A stretch of 64,000 nt of DNA from Sipunculus nudus (lineage: Eukaryota; Annelida; Sipuncula; Golfingiida; Sipunculidae): the NCBI GenBank assembly GCA_026874595.1, contig CM049320.1, positions 6,513,464 to 6,577,463 of the forward strand, given 5' to 3'. Numbering within the stretch: the stretch's first letter is position 1; every line of letters begins with the position of its first letter. A program made the translations under genes and the position numbers. The notes below the pieces were generated by a model that did not search any database, was not told where the DNA came from, and saw nothing but the letters and a program-made list of their open reading frames with translations. Shown one piece after another: positions 61,600 through 64,000 of the stretch.

Positions 61600-61860
61600 A
61601 AGGCCAATAGACTTCTTGTGGGGGCTAAGTGATTCTTAGACCTGATCGTGGGTGAGAGCCTGGGTCCAATGAAAGGCCAGACATGTTCAAATCCCTCACT
61701 GAAAGCAAGCGTTATTCATATGAACAATAACCCTTAATCGTCTGGTTGAGTGACCACGACGGACCCATTCCGGTCGTTGCCGAAACCAATTCGGCTGTGC
61801 TCGGTCTAACCTCCGCGCAAGTCAGAAAAAGCGGAAAAATCACTCAAAATGATGTGTACA
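61600..61860 (+). repeat. tRNA-derived SINE, another head type
   Basis: Box A-like 'tgtgggggctaagtgattc' (61618) and box B 'atgttcaaatccctc' (61683) are followed by about 170 bases with 'gagtgaccacgacgg' and 'tctaacctccgcgcaag'. Its body does not obviously match the core of the other SINEs. Confidence 0.5.
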
Positions 61861-62399
61861 TTAAAAATTAGTTATTCTCATATCACCTATTTCACTGCGA
61901 AGACAGTTACCTTTAAAGTTAGGTATGTCACAGTGTCATACGCAACGTGGTTTCAGAGAAAATTGCTAGGAAATGTGAACCGAATTCCTTTTATAAGTAT
62001 TAGATGACATGTTTTTGTATACTTTTTCTGTATACTTAATGGACTGCACGTATTAAAACAAAGAATATAAACATTTACCGTAACTTGACTGATTATTATT
62101 ACAGATTATAATACTTTTTATCATGTAGGGCAAATAATCCCTCCAAATTGCTAAAGTGGGGCGTTGACATGAATGTCCTATCAGATATGTCTAACATTTT
62201 GGTCACCCTTGCATGGTAAAATTTTGTTCCGATCTCTCAATCTCTGTAAAGAGTCTAGCTCCTTTTACAGTACCTGTACTTTAAATCATTATTGTGACTG
62301 AAATAAACTATGGCATTTTTTATCTGGGTCCCTTTAAAATTGAATTCAGTGACATTTGTATCGCTCATCTATAAATATAGAGGGTTAGTGGGCTATCTA

Positions 62400-62948
62400 C
62401 CTACTCCGCAATCCCCCCCCCCCCCTCCGCCCCCGTTAACTTGTAACATGTCTCATTTTAGCTATTTATTTTTGAAGTTATTGGTAATGAATTTTCATTT
62501 TTGTCATATTCTTCTTTGCAGAAATTATTACTGAAGCACAAATGATCTGATAATTCTATGCATATTATGCAGGTTATTAATTCAAGTTGTTTACAAGGAA
62601 TTTTCACGTCGACTTTTCTGTTTTCTATTTGTGTGTTTGTTACCATAGTGTATCACTGAGCAACAGGCACTCCATTTACATATATGTCATGGCGAAGATC
62701 TTATCATTATTCTTATACAAAAAATGCAAATGGACAAAGATCTCGATGCCCATTATCATTGATCGCAGAGGTTCCCTTTAGAGAGTAACCGATCGTATCG
62801 CATTCAATTGGACTATTCAATAAAGACAAGCGCGCTTAAATGGTTGGCAATCGTTCATTGTTTATAGATGGAAATACCGACTACATGTGTGGGCATCGCG
62901 ACTTTGCATGCAGCAGAGAGAACCAATGACGTAATATGGTGTGCTGGA

Positions 62949-62990
<42 letters not shown>

Positions 62991-64000
62991 TATATATATA
63001 TTGAAAAAAAAAACAAAATTTATGCACAATTTAAAAACTATTTTTATTTAATATCTATCAGCCACTAACCTAACCCGCCACCCCGCCCTCTGCTTGGGTC
63101 CATGGAAGCGCCCTTAATTCTCGATTTAAGAATATTGATTTTAAGAATTATGGTCTCAATGCACATACATTTTGAGAGATATTTCACTAAACAATCTTGC
63201 TGTATATCCTTATTGTTTTTCTTTGTAATCTTTGTGGGTCTTCTGGATTATATAGGAAGTCAGGGACTAAGAACCATCCTTCTCGGATTTCAATGACTGA
63301 AATATCCTTGACTACTTTGTAATATCCGCTGATACAATGATATATATATATATGTGTGTGTACACTTAAGGGTAAGAGCTGTCAACCATGTTTGACCCGA
63401 GATAGGTTTCAAAAGTCTCCATATACTTATCCATCTATGGCACTCGCAGCTGGTGACTGGAAGTGTTGCTGATATTTTCAACGCTCTCTTGACATCATGA
63501 TAGAATTTTCATCGCAAAATTTCAAAGGCTCCTCTACAGACTGAGCTGAAGCTGTTTACATACTCGGGACACTTGTTGGAGCAGAATCTACTGATATGGT
63601 TTATCTTATTTTACTTAAATAAAAAGGAACAAAATGTGGGAATAAATATTGACCAGAAATGTCGCAAAATCTTATCCGCTACTGATTCACAAACGATCGG
63701 TCCAGGCGTAATGCTCAAAATGTTTTTAATAACATTTTAAAGATAAAAATAATATTTTGGAACTCACATTGTGGCGAAATGACTGTCAGCGAATTACAGC
63801 CTGCAGCTAAATCTAAATGTTCCACCTTGTAACTAGACGGCGTCACTGTACAGCCACACAGATATACCATAAATCCAATTATATAGCTACAAAAACTAAA
63901 ATTATATGATTTTATTAAAAGTTTAATTTTACTGTTTATAAAATAATCACTATTCTTAATAATACATAATAAATTAGTATAAACTTAACATAATATAGAA
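62400..64000 (-). repeat. Long dispersed repeat X, copy 2, running off the window
   Basis: Direct copy of 58030-59530, more eroded in the part matching the copy 1 open frame and carrying its own (AT)n at 62953-63001. Its right end is not reached. Confidence 0.75.

Overview
This 64 kb window is animal nuclear DNA, AT-rich and made mostly of repeats. It has spliced genes with GT-AG introns, long (AT)n microsatellites, mononucleotide C or G tracts, tRNA-derived SINE remnants and a foldback MITE. The C-type lectin with a cysteine-rich N-terminal module and the general repeat style point to a mollusc, most likely a bivalve. That placement is an inference from style; no species marker was recognised.

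Layout. From 1 to 4.7 kb there are diverged repeats, including a direct pair at 1.6-2.3 and 2.8-3.25 kb, and no gene. From 4.7 to 12.5 kb and again from 19.0 to 23.1 kb lie rearranged direct and inverted copies of one duplicated block, made of parts here called alpha, gamma and delta. Two delta copies (9.8 and 12.45 kb) hold what look like orphan first coding exons of secreted proteins: a start codon, a hydrophobic leader and a phase-1 donor. At 14.8-19.0 kb sits the best-supported gene, a four-exon secreted C-type lectin with TATA box, signal peptide, cysteine-rich exon, two CTLD exons and poly(A) signal. All its introns are phase 1, but exon 2 as read here has an in-frame stop just before its donor. 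A block upstream of its promoter recurs without a gene at 26.9-27.6 kb. From 28 to 34 kb there is nothing genic that I can see.

From 34.66 to 41.25 kb a minus-strand gene of unknown family has at least four convincing exons. Its first visible exon is matched by an exon of identical length and phase on the plus strand at 54.48-54.63 kb and by a decayed copy near 43.0 kb, so this is a small, dispersed, previously unnamed family in the window. Between and around these are several tandem repeats: 127 bp x 3, about 142 bp x 6, about 160 bp x 5, 25 bp x 12 and 237 bp x 2. There is also a decayed coding region (48.6-49.65 kb), a TA-flanked MITE (50.9-51.4 kb), a broken retroelement 3' end (57.4-57.7 kb) and two copies of a long repeat (58.0-59.5 and 62.4-64 kb) that runs off the right edge.

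The window reads as a birth-and-death neighbourhood: secreted or immune-type genes being duplicated in pieces (promoters, leader exons, half exons), with repeats inserted between the pieces. No bacterial, phage or CRISPR features are present.
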